Below, in pieces: positions 1 through 6,211 of a stretch of DNA of 7,066 bases (within the stretch, counting starts at the first letter, position 1; each line of letters opens with the position of its first letter). Origin of the DNA: Gemmatimonadota bacterium (lineage in GTDB: Bacteria > Gemmatimonadota > Gemmatimonadetes > Longimicrobiales > Gaopeijiaceae). The stretch is from NCBI GenBank assembly GCA_012959595.1, contig DUCW01000183.1, forward strand, positions 1-7,066, read 5' to 3'. Position numbers and translations under genes: made by a program. Below the pieces are notes generated by a model. The model did not search any database. It was not told the DNA's origin and saw nothing but the letters and a program-made list of their open reading frames with translations.

Positions 1-102
1 GGACAAAACTCGACAACCCTAAGTGGAGGAGAAGCTCAGCGAATTAAATTAGCCAAAGAACTCAGTAAGGTAGGTACGGGCGAAACCCTTTATTTATTAG
101 AG
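1..102 (+). pseudogene. uvrA: UvrA excinuclease ABC subunit A, internal C-terminal fragment truncated at a junction
   Basis: The plus-strand frame starting at base 1 encodes the second ABC signature of UvrA, seen as STTLSGGEAQRIKLAKELSK followed by GTGETLYLLE. This is the damage-recognition ATPase of nucleotide excision repair. In the family this stretch is followed by the rest of Walker B and the D-loop (DEPTTGLHF). Here the homology stops after the LYLLE at about base 102. The frame then runs on as unrelated sequence to a TAG at 280-282, over DNA that codes for MutS on the other strand. The upstream part lies outside the window. Identification is firm from the motif. Whether the truncation is biological or an assembly artefact cannot be decided here. 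It is the only gene fragment on the plus strand. Confidence 0.85.
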
Positions 103-364
103 AAAAAATATAGTTTTCTGCAGAATGGTGAGGAACACCGCACATCGGTATATCTTCGTCGTTATGTTTTCCTCGTTTTGTTAAGGCAATATCTAGGGCG
201 CTTGCGGCTATTTTGGCATCTTCAAAAAAAAGTTCGTAGAAATCCCCCACTCGAAAGACAACAAGAGCATCTTGGTGTTTAGATTTTACCTCTCTCCACT
301 GCCTCATGAGAGGGGTATCTTCTACTTCTTCGATATCATTCGTTGCTATACTCGAAATCTTCAT
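62..364 (-). pseudogene. mutS: MutS mismatch-repair protein, N-terminal fragment truncated at a junction
   Basis: This frame encodes the mismatch-binding N-terminal domain of MutS. The visible motifs are TPLMRQW, VVFRVGDFYELFFEDAK (containing the Phe-X-Glu-type mismatch-contact loop, here FYE), ALTKRGK, IPMCGVPHH and AENYIFSLINKGFR. In the family GFR is followed by VAICEQ; here the reading becomes PYLPY and ends at a TGA, so homology stops near base 80 after about 95 residues of a protein usually over 800 long. The ATG at 364 gives a normal N-terminus, but no convincing Shine-Dalgarno precedes it. The gene lies 139 bases downstream of copA in the same direction. The remaining ~90% of the protein is absent because the sequence switches to antisense uvrA, so the intact gene probably continues elsewhere. 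Confidence 0.85.
80..102. other. Chimeric junction between uvrA (+) and mutS (-)
   Basis: The UvrA reading on the plus strand is good up to base 102 (GETLYLLE). The MutS reading on the minus strand is good down to base 80 (LINKGFR). The two homologies therefore share about 23 bases, and each is lost immediately outside its own side. This is what a join through a short inverted shared word would look like, whether made by recombination or by a k-mer-based assembler. The exact breakpoint cannot be placed within the shared bases. Confidence 0.7.
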
Positions 365-503
365 ATCATAAAATTTGTGTCGGGCGGCACTGACATCAGT
401 TCTTCCGAGAGAGCCAAAAATACCAAATTATCAGAAGAACAAGAAAACAAGCCCCTATATTTACCAAGAGTACATTCATAATTACACAAAACCTTTCTCC
501 AAA

Positions 504-2798
504 TTACCCAGATGATCCTATCCATTGGTTTGCCAAATTATGTGCAATGGAGGAATGTAAACGATTCGCATTTGTCACCACAGTCAAGGAACTAAAGGCC
601 ATGGCTGCACCAGCGATCAGGGGAGAAAGTAGAATCCCAAAGATCGGGTACAAAACTCCAGCTGCCACAGGAATCCCCAAAATATTATAAATAAAAGCCC
701 CAAAAAGGTTTTGCCTGACATTCGCCACAGCTAACCGAGATATATCCCTCAATTCAGAAACGCCTTTAAGGGATTGGGACACTAACACCACATCCGAAGA
801 TTCTAGGGCAACATCTGATGCGTCACCCATAGCAATTCCGACGTTCGCCTGACTAAGAGCGGCCGCGTCGTTTACACCGTCTCCGACCATAGCCACTATC
901 CGTCCCTCTTCCTGGAGCCTACGGACATTTGCAACCTTGTCCTCTGGAAGCATCCTAGCACTTACCTCTGAAATCCCAACCTCTTGTGCTACTGCATTAG
1001 CTGTTTTTTCATGATCTCCAGTTAGCATGATAACTCTAACATTCATGCTTTTTAGCCTATCGATAACTTCTTTTGAGCCAGCCCTTACTGGATCCGAGAT
1101 CCTGAATGCTCCAAGATATTCATTGTTTGCAGAAACCAAGACTGGAGTCTGTCCTATTTCGGCTACGTCATCAATCTGCAACACTTCTTGAGTCACGCTC
1201 ATACCAGAATCGGTCAAGAATGCAAGCGTTCCAACACGTACAGTCATATTTTCTACTTTGGCACTGACTCCCATCCCAGGGACAGCCGCAAATTCCGTTG
1301 ATTCGCTCAACTGAATTGCCCTGTCAGAAGTGGTTCTAACAATAGCCTTGCCTAACAAATGCTCAGATCCGATCTCAACAGAGGAAGCTAAACGCAAAAG
1401 ATCCTCCTCGGAGATACTATTAGTTGGAATTACAGTAGAAACTACTGGGTACCCCTGAGTTAAAGTACCCGTTTTATCAAGGATTACCGTATCTATTTTG
1501 CAGGCTGTTTCAATCACATCACTATTGCGAATCAAAAGACCACGCTCCGAAGCTTTCCCTAAGGCAATCATTACCGAAAAAGGAGTAGCCAATCCTAAAG
1601 CACAAGGACAAGCTATGACTAAAACAGAAACAGCAGCTATCACTCCATAGTTCAGGGCCTGTTCTGAACCGAAATTGTACCAAACAGTAAATGTCAGGAC
1701 TGACAAAATCATCACAGTAGGCACAAAATAACTGGCAACTATGTCCACTGATTTTTGGATGGAAGGCTTAGAAGCCTGGGCCTTCCTCACTAATTCCAAA
1801 ATACGTGAAAGGACCATTTCTTCACCAACGGAATCTGCACAAAATCGGATAGCACCATCTACATTGGTAGTGCCTCCAATAACTTTGTCACCCACCTCTT
1901 TCCGTCGAGATAATAGCTCTCCTGTGATCATTGATTCATCTACCGAAGTAGACCCTTCTGTGATATGACCATCTACTGGTATTTTTTGCCCTGGTCTAAC
2001 TAAGACCGTCATTCCTTTTTCAATTTGGCCGGCCAGAACACTCCTCTCTACTTTATCAATTAAAACAGTTGCCCTCAAAGGGCGGAGGTCCATCAAGAAC
2101 TCTATGGTTCGAGACGTTTTACCTCTCGCTTTAGCTTCTAAATATTGGCCCAGCAAAACTAATGTAATCACCACCGCAGTAGCTTCAAAAAAAGGCATAG
2201 CGGTGCCATCCGGAAAATACGACGGAAAGGCCAGGACCATGAACGAATACCCCCAAGCAGATCCAGTCCCCAATACTACCAGAGTATCCATATTTGCATT
2301 TCTGTGCCTGAATGCCTTCCATGCCCCGATAAAAAACTGCCCTCCCACATAACCCATAATGGGTATGGTCAACAATGCACTTACAACCCACAGCCTTCTA
2401 TGAATAATTGGTTCAAGGTCAGACAATCCTGGCAACCACGAAATCTTGCCTATTACTAAAACTGGTATACTCAACACCAATCCCACCCAAAACTTCTTCA
2501 TCAATACATCAGCCCGACGATCCCCTTGCCGTCGCTTCTCCTGTAGAACGGCTTCAATTGTATCGGAACCTTTATCAACTTTAATACCGTATCCTCTTTC
2601 AGTAACGGCATTATAGATTTCCATCAAATCAAGTGTCCCGTGAATCGATTCCACCAGAGCGGTTTCAGTGGCCAAGCTAACCTGAGCAGAAACGACACCT
2701 TCGACTCCCAGGAGCGTCTCCTCAACTATCCTTACACATGCCGCACAGTGCATACCCGAGACATAGAACTCTTGGGTTACCACCTTCTCTGTGCCCAT
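504..2798 (-). CDS. copA: Copper(I)-exporting P1B-type ATPase (CopA family)
   Basis: This 764-residue inner-membrane pump should move Cu(I) out of the cytoplasm at the cost of ATP. An N-terminal heavy-metal-associated domain (about residues 9-72) carries GMHCAAC with metal-binding C18 and C21. The actuator domain has TGEL at 292-295. Transmembrane segment 6 has the CPC metal site at 397-399. The phosphorylated Asp is D441 in DKTGTLT, and the hinge GDGVNDAAAL begins at G639. Y704-N705 and M733-xx-S736-S737 in the last two membrane segments are the signature of Cu(I)-selective P1B-1 pumps. Two deviations are visible: TGEL instead of TGES, and SEHLL (H480-L481) instead of the usual SEHPL in the nucleotide-binding domain. 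The length is typical for CopA. The ATG overlaps the stop of the upstream SPOR gene by one base (TAATG), suggesting translational coupling. No metal-responsive regulator gene or operator was recognised nearby. Confidence 0.95.
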   Translation of the reverse strand: MGTEKVVTQEFYVSGMHCAACVRIVEETLLGVEGVVSAQVSLATETALVESIHGTLDLMEIYNAVTERGYGIKVDKGSDTIEAVLQEKRRQGDRRADVLMKKFWVGLVLSIPVLVIGKISWLPGLSDLEPIIHRRLWVVSALLTIPIMGYVGGQFFIGAWKAFRHRNANMDTLVVLGTGSAWGYSFMVLAFPSYFPDGTAMPFFEATAVVITLVLLGQYLEAKARGKTSRTIEFLMDLRPLRATVLIDKVERSVLAGQIEKGMTVLVRPGQKIPVDGHITEGSTSVDESMITGELLSRRKEVGDKVIGGTTNVDGAIRFCADSVGEEMVLSRILELVRKAQASKPSIQKSVDIVASYFVPTVMILSVLTFTVWYNFGSEQALNYGVIAAVSVLVIACPCALGLATPFSVMIALGKASERGLLIRNSDVIETACKIDTVILDKTGTLTQGYPVVSTVIPTNSISEEDLLRLASSVEIGSEHLLGKAIVRTTSDRAIQLSESTEFAAVPGMGVSAKVENMTVRVGTLAFLTDSGMSVTQEVLQIDDVAEIGQTPVLVSANNEYLGAFRISDPVRAGSKEVIDRLKSMNVRVIMLTGDHEKTANAVAQEVGISEVSARMLPEDKVANVRRLQEEGRIVAMVGDGVNDAAALSQANVGIAMGDASDVALESSDVVLVSQSLKGVSELRDISRLAVANVRQNLFGAFIYNILGIPVAAGVLYPIFGILLSPLIAGAAMAFSSLTVVTNANRLHSSIAHNLANQWIGSSG

Positions 2799-3616
2799 TA
2801 TGAATCCATCACTTCCAAGGACACATCATCCACCAGTGTCGCGACCTGACCAATCTCTATAAGGTTTTGCATGAGTATGGAAGCTTGAGTCCGTTCCTGA
2901 AACGACCCTATGCGCACCCTGATCAATGCCGTTCCCCTGATGCCGACTACCCTGACATCAAAACCTTTTTTGGATAGTGTGTTCGCCAGAGCTTTAGCTC
3001 TGTCATTACTTGAAAATGCACCGACTTGGATAGCATAACGCCCCAAAGGTGCTTCGCCAGTCTCGTCTGTGGACGGTTCATTTTCATAGATGACTGCGAC
3101 CTGCTTCTGGGGATCCGGAGACCCGAGTCCTATTTCCCGCTCTTCAACAAGCTGTGTATTGCTCTCAAGCCATTCTTCAGCAGATCTACGTTTTGGACTT
3201 CTTGGGTAGTCCAACAATATAGCTCGGAAGTACTCCGAAGCTCTAAGCAGGTCATTGTTGGCAACCGAAATGAGCCCCAAACGAGACAATGCGTCATCAG
3301 AATAAAGTCCTCCTGGAAATGACAAGACAAGCCGTTGAAAATCTAGACTGGCTAGCTGTGGATCGACCGTCAAGATTCCTCGCAACCACAAGCTGAACTG
3401 TTGATCATGTCGATTCGCTTCTTGCCGATCGCCGTCCCACCATGCTTGCAGAATCGATCGGGCACTTTCAACCTCTCCTGTGGATGCAAGAGAATCCACG
3501 ATATTTAAAGTCCCCTGACCCTCTAGGGAAATAAAACAAGACATCAGCAACAGAACAGAAACCGTTACATTTATTAACAAACTGGATCTTTCTGAAACCT
3601 TAAAGTAAGAAGCCAT
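2798..3616 (-). CDS. SPOR-domain exported protein with TPR-like repeats, possible lipoprotein
   Basis: The 272-residue product begins with a basic stretch and a hydrophobic segment (about residues 13-29) ending LLLMSC. This could be a signal peptide with a lipobox at C27, although LMSC is not the strongest match. Residues about 38-150 are helical and resemble tetratricopeptide repeats of the BamD/YbgF type (the DLLRASEYFRAILLDYPRS unit is clear). A charged linker follows. Residues about 193-262 are a SPOR domain (RYAIQVGAFSSNDRAKALA, then VRIGSFQ), which in known proteins binds denuded septal peptidoglycan. A periplasmic or outer-membrane-associated role at division sites or in envelope assembly is inferred; no specific function is shown. 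The start at 3616 makes a 43-base overlap with the end of holA. The next in-frame Met (M25) would destroy the signal peptide, so the upstream ATG is preferred even though its GGA-type ribosome site sits only a few bases away. Confidence 0.85.
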   Translation of the reverse strand: MASYFKVSERSSLLINVTVSVLLLMSCFISLEGQGTLNIVDSLASTGEVESARSILQAWWDGDRQEANRHDQQFSLWLRGILTVDPQLASLDFQRLVLSFPGGLYSDDALSRLGLISVANNDLLRASEYFRAILLDYPRSPKRRSAEEWLESNTQLVEEREIGLGSPDPQKQVAVIYENEPSTDETGEAPLGRYAIQVGAFSSNDRAKALANTLSKKGFDVRVVGIRGTALIRVRIGSFQERTQASILMQNLIEIGQVATLVDDVSLEVMDS

Positions 3617-4575
3617 TCTTCCAAGTGGTGTTGGTCTGACAAAGTGCTAGCCTTTAGCAAACGGTCGACTCTCAGTAGGTTAACCAGCGACGAGCAAATT
3701 TCTTCCTTGCTCCACCTCTTAGCCTGCGAAACAACCTGCCGAGCCAACCACTTCTGACGGGGTGGAAGCAAGCTCTCTAGGCTTGCCACTCCTCCTTCTA
3801 GTACTAAACCTATCCTCAAAAAATGTGTGGACAAGCCAATAGTCAAACCTACTCCAGTTTCTCCCTGTGATAGCAAGGCAGGTAGGGTCCTAATCGCCTG
3901 TTCAAAATTCCTGGTTCCGACTAAATCGAACCACTGCCAACGATTTTGGCTCGACAAAGTGATGCCAACCTCTATTACATGGGACTTCTTAATAGACTTC
4001 TCTCCCGATGCTAGCACTGCCAGCTTCTCTAATTCCTGGGACAATACCCCTAAGTCCGATCCAACAGCATCGGCCATCGCCCTGGCCGCTTCGGCATCTA
4101 CTTCAATATCGAACCTCTCTACACTTTGTTCCATAAGCCAACCAGGTATATCGTCCGAACGAATTGGATCAAACTGGATCACTCGAGACTTGTCCTTAAG
4201 GGAACTGTAGAACTTAGCCTTGGAACCCTTGGGGACTGTGCCAGAGAAGACTAAGACTAAGCCCGGAAGAGTACTTTCTATGAGATCCAAGATGATATCA
4301 CGACTTTTAGCCGTTCCCGCTAAATGCTGTACTCCTTGAACCACTACCACTCGCCACTCAGACAACATCGGTGGGGTGGATACAGTACGGGCCAGATGCT
4401 CCAGATCAACCTCAGAAGCTCTAATTATATCTAGATTAAAATCTCTAGTTTCCCGATCCAGATGAGTGTTTATTAATTCTTTTACAGCTTCTTCCTTCCG
4501 GAACTCATCTTCACCATGTAAAAAATAAATCCCTCCTAAACCCTGGCGACCTATACACTCTGAAATGACGCTCAT
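3574..4575 (-). CDS. holA: DNA polymerase III delta subunit (clamp-loader subunit HolA)
   Basis: This 333-residue protein has the usual HolA length and pattern. It opens with GIYFLHGEDEFRKEEAV (the degenerate nucleotide-site region near residues 14-31). TPPMLSEWRVVVVQGVQHL follows in the AAA+-like domain, then LVLVFSG, the linker LSQELEKLAVLA near residues 180-191, and a helical C-terminal collar domain ending in HHLEEWLLTLRF. The delta subunit opens the beta sliding clamp and loads it on DNA as part of the clamp-loader complex. The ATG lies 27 bases downstream of the anti-sigma gene, and GAGG sits very close to it. The 3' end overlaps the SPOR gene by 43 bases. An essential replication gene here is probably served by the sigma/anti-sigma operon promoter or an internal promoter that was not identified. 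Confidence 0.93.
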   Translation of the reverse strand: MSVISECIGRQGLGGIYFLHGEDEFRKEEAVKELINTHLDRETRDFNLDIIRASEVDLEHLARTVSTPPMLSEWRVVVVQGVQHLAGTAKSRDIILDLIESTLPGLVLVFSGTVPKGSKAKFYSSLKDKSRVIQFDPIRSDDIPGWLMEQSVERFDIEVDAEAARAMADAVGSDLGVLSQELEKLAVLASGEKSIKKSHVIEVGITLSSQNRWQWFDLVGTRNFEQAIRTLPALLSQGETGVGLTIGLSTHFLRIGLVLEGGVASLESLLPPRQKWLARQVVSQAKRWSKEEICSSLVNLLRVDRLLKASTLSDQHHLEEWLLTLRFQKDPVC

Positions 4576-4602
4576 AACCTCACTACACTTGTAAAAGCAA
4601 CT

Positions 4603-5166
4603 CTATTTATACTCAACAAGATCCGTCTGACGCAGTACAGGAGATGTCCGGTACCGTTCACTCATGGTAGAGTATTCGTAAATCAAATCATTAATGTCTT
4701 CCCAAAACCGATTGACGAATCTCGAATTAGAAGGCTGGCCTAAAATGGTAGATAAGGATCTCGGAGTTCTTGATTGCTGCATGGAAGGCCTGGATACAAC
4801 TATAGCAGGAAGGTTTACATCTGGCTTCAAATTACCAACAATTGAAGAATTTTCGAAAAGAACCACCAGGAGCACAAAAGCACATGCAACTGCAAACGAT
4901 GTGATTGATGAAATTGGACGGCTATCTTTCAATATTTTTCCATGTCTCACATGAAAAATACGATGTTCCAAACTAGCCCAGAAGTTTTCAGGGAGTTCAA
5001 CCGGAGGTATTTCCTGTAAGATTCGGACTCCCGTCACAACAACTAAGGAGTAATGTGTGCACTTTTCACACTCTAGAAGATGCTTTTCTCCTTTCTTCTT
5101 TATCGAAGAATCGTCCGGAGCATCTTGAAACTCAGAAAAGTTTTCTACGAACTCTGAGCACTTCAT
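4603..5166 (-). CDS. Zinc-finger (ZAS/zf-HC2) transmembrane anti-sigma factor
   Basis: The 187-residue product has the complete zinc-binding anti-sigma signature C3 - H29 - C33 - C36 (HLLECEKC), with 25 residues between the first Cys and the His as usual in the family. A single hydrophobic segment at about 85-104 (ISSITSFAVACAFVLLVVLF) predicts one membrane span. A poorly conserved periplasmic tail of about 80 residues ends in a Tyr-rich stretch. By family knowledge the N-terminal domain holds an ECF sigma factor at the membrane until a signal releases it; the obvious partner is the sigma factor encoded 222 bases upstream. The ATG is preceded by GGGAG 11 bases away. The stop is TAG, 27 bases before holA. 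What the periplasmic tail senses is unknown. Confidence 0.85.
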   Translation of the reverse strand: MKCSEFVENFSEFQDAPDDSSIKKKGEKHLLECEKCTHYSLVVVTGVRILQEIPPVELPENFWASLEHRIFHVRHGKILKDSRPISSITSFAVACAFVLLVVLFENSSIVGNLKPDVNLPAIVVSRPSMQQSRTPRSLSTILGQPSNSRFVNRFWEDINDLIYEYSTMSERYRTSPVLRQTDLVEYK

Positions 5167-5222
5167 AGAAAATCGGACTCCCGTCTAGGATTTGCCCACT
5201 GTAATTACATCGCTGAGGGTGA

Positions 5223-5250
5223 TTCTACTAGAAAAAAGGTCCAGAGTTCC
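5223..5250 (-). promoter_or_regulatory. Possible ECF-sigma promoter before the anti-sigma gene
   Basis: Within the 222-base gap between the sigma and anti-sigma genes, the minus strand has GGAACT (5245-5250), the typical -35 of RpoE-like ECF sigma factors. Sixteen bases then separate it from GTAGAA (5223-5228) at a -10 position. It would lead into the anti-sigma, holA, SPOR and copA genes and could allow autoregulation. The -10 is not a recognised strong match, so this is tentative. Confidence 0.25.
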
Positions 5251-5388
5251 CTATATGATCAATTGAGCTGTTTTTAGAATTCCATCAAACGCTGAAAAAC
5301 CCCACTATTCAGCAGGAAAACATCTATCATTCGACTAAATTTAAACCTTCCTATTAACGCCCAAATACCTCGGATAGGATGCCCGCTG

Positions 5389-6033
5389 TTAGTTGAGAAG
5401 GGGAGCTATTAAGCTAGCGAACTTGGTTCTTGCCCTATTTAGGCGACTCTTGACTGTACCCAACCTACATCCAGTTATTTCAGCTATGTCCTCATAACTC
5501 TTACCCTCAAGTTCACGGAGTACGAAAACGAGCCTATGATGTTCGGGTAGCTCATTGACGGCCTCTTCTACCAACGCTTTTAGATGCCTCTTCCTATAAA
5601 GATCGTCAGGCTTAAAGCTTGAATCCTCCCACTCCAACGGTCGGTGATCTGCCTCCCAATTTTTCTTTATTGTCTGAAAGAGAACAAGGGGACTCCTCGA
5701 TCTATTCCTGAGTTCGTTCTTGGCCAGATTTCCCGCTATGGTATAGATCCATGTCGAAAATTTCTTGGTCTGGTCAAAACGATGTGCGTGGCGGTACACC
5801 CGTACAAATGTTTCCTGGACTAAATCTTGCCCTCTTTCTAAGTCTCCAACCGTTCTATAAACAAAGTTGAGCAAGCGAGTATCATAGCGATCAACCAACT
5901 CCGCAAAAGCGTACTCATGTCCATCCAAAAACAGCTGTACGATGTTCTTGTCTTCTAGCTTACACAACGTTTTTCGTTGTTCACTAGCTGTCATACCAGG
6001 TGAGCCCGAGCTGTCTAGAAGTTTTTTTTTCAC
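5389..6033 (-). CDS. ECF-type RNA polymerase sigma factor (sigma-70 family)
   Basis: The 214-residue protein (from the GTG at 6033) has the two-domain layout of an extracytoplasmic-function sigma factor. Region 2 is visible as AFAELVDRYDTRLLNFVYR, DLVQETFVRVYRH and FSTWIYTIAGNLAKNELRNR (core binding and -10 recognition, roughly residues 40-110). A linker follows. Region 4 is LPEHHRLVFVLRELEGKSYEDIAEITGCRLGTVKSRLNRAR (roughly residues 160-202), with the helix-turn-helix for the -35 element. A TTG at 6069 and an ATG at 5994 are in the same frame. The GTG is chosen because AGGAG lies exactly 7 bases upstream (6041-6045), while neither alternative has a ribosome site. A sigma-54-like promoter sits 54-70 bases upstream of the start. 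The neighbouring zinc-finger anti-sigma gene is its likely regulator. A run of nine A follows the start codon. Confidence 0.92.
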   Translation of the reverse strand: MKKKLLDSSGSPGMTASEQRKTLCKLEDKNIVQLFLDGHEYAFAELVDRYDTRLLNFVYRTVGDLERGQDLVQETFVRVYRHAHRFDQTKKFSTWIYTIAGNLAKNELRNRSRSPLVLFQTIKKNWEADHRPLEWEDSSFKPDDLYRKRHLKALVEEAVNELPEHHRLVFVLRELEGKSYEDIAEITGCRLGTVKSRLNRARTKFASLIAPLLN

Positions 6034-6040
6034 TTTCCTT

Positions 6041-6045
6041 CTCCT
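6041..6045 (-). promoter_or_regulatory. Ribosome binding site that fixes the GTG start of the sigma factor
   Basis: On the minus strand AGGAG lies 7 bases before GTG (6031-6033), the best Shine-Dalgarno in the window. It decides against the in-frame TTG at 6069 and the ATG at 5994. Confidence 0.75.
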
Positions 6046-6086
6046 GCATGATCTAGGAAGATTGAGCAACCTACGTTTTACCTATA

Positions 6087-6103
6087 TGCAGATTCCGTGC
6101 CAA
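6087..6103 (-). promoter_or_regulatory. Predicted sigma-54 (-24/-12) promoter upstream of the ECF sigma gene
   Basis: The minus strand reads TTGGCACGGAATCTGCA. The known sigma-54 consensus is YTGGCACG-N4-TTGCW. All positions match except one (CTGCA for TTGCA), and the invariant GG and GC are exactly 10 bases apart. The predicted transcription start is near 6076, leaving a leader of about 43 bases to the GTG. It lies in the intergenic gap between the methyltransferase and the sigma gene, correctly oriented. Upstream activator sites were not recognised. Confidence 0.5.
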
Positions 6104-6211
6104 TCTACTCATTTAGATGATGCAGAAAAGTGCAGGAATGTAAAACCGACAATCTATACTCTTAGTAAAATCCTTCTTGAGAACGAATAGCAAGACTAAT
6201 TATTGCCTCTG

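Noticed and set aside
399..440. Inverted repeat GTTCTTC / GAAGAAC between copA and mutS
   Set aside because: Seven pairs with a 28-base loop and no T-run; expected by chance in AT-rich spacer.
1741..1968. Plus-strand ORFs opposite copA, holA, SPOR and the anti-sigma gene
   Set aside because: They are antisense shadows of strongly recognisable proteins, with no family resemblance or ribosome sites of their own.
5023..5185. 13-base direct repeat TCGGACTCCCGTC at 5023-5035 and 5173-5185
   Set aside because: A pair of identical 13-mers in 7 kb is not improbable; one copy is coding and the other overlaps the anti-sigma ribosome site, with no sign of a third copy.
5291..5313. Inverted repeat GCTGAA / TTCAGC in the gap after the sigma gene, a possible terminator
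   Set aside because: Only six pairs with an 11-base loop, and no T-run follows on the minus strand; too weak to call a terminator.
5389..6069. TTG at 6069 as the start of the sigma factor
   Set aside because: It has no ribosome site and lies only about 7 bases past the predicted transcription start, while the GTG at 6033 has AGGAG at ideal spacing.
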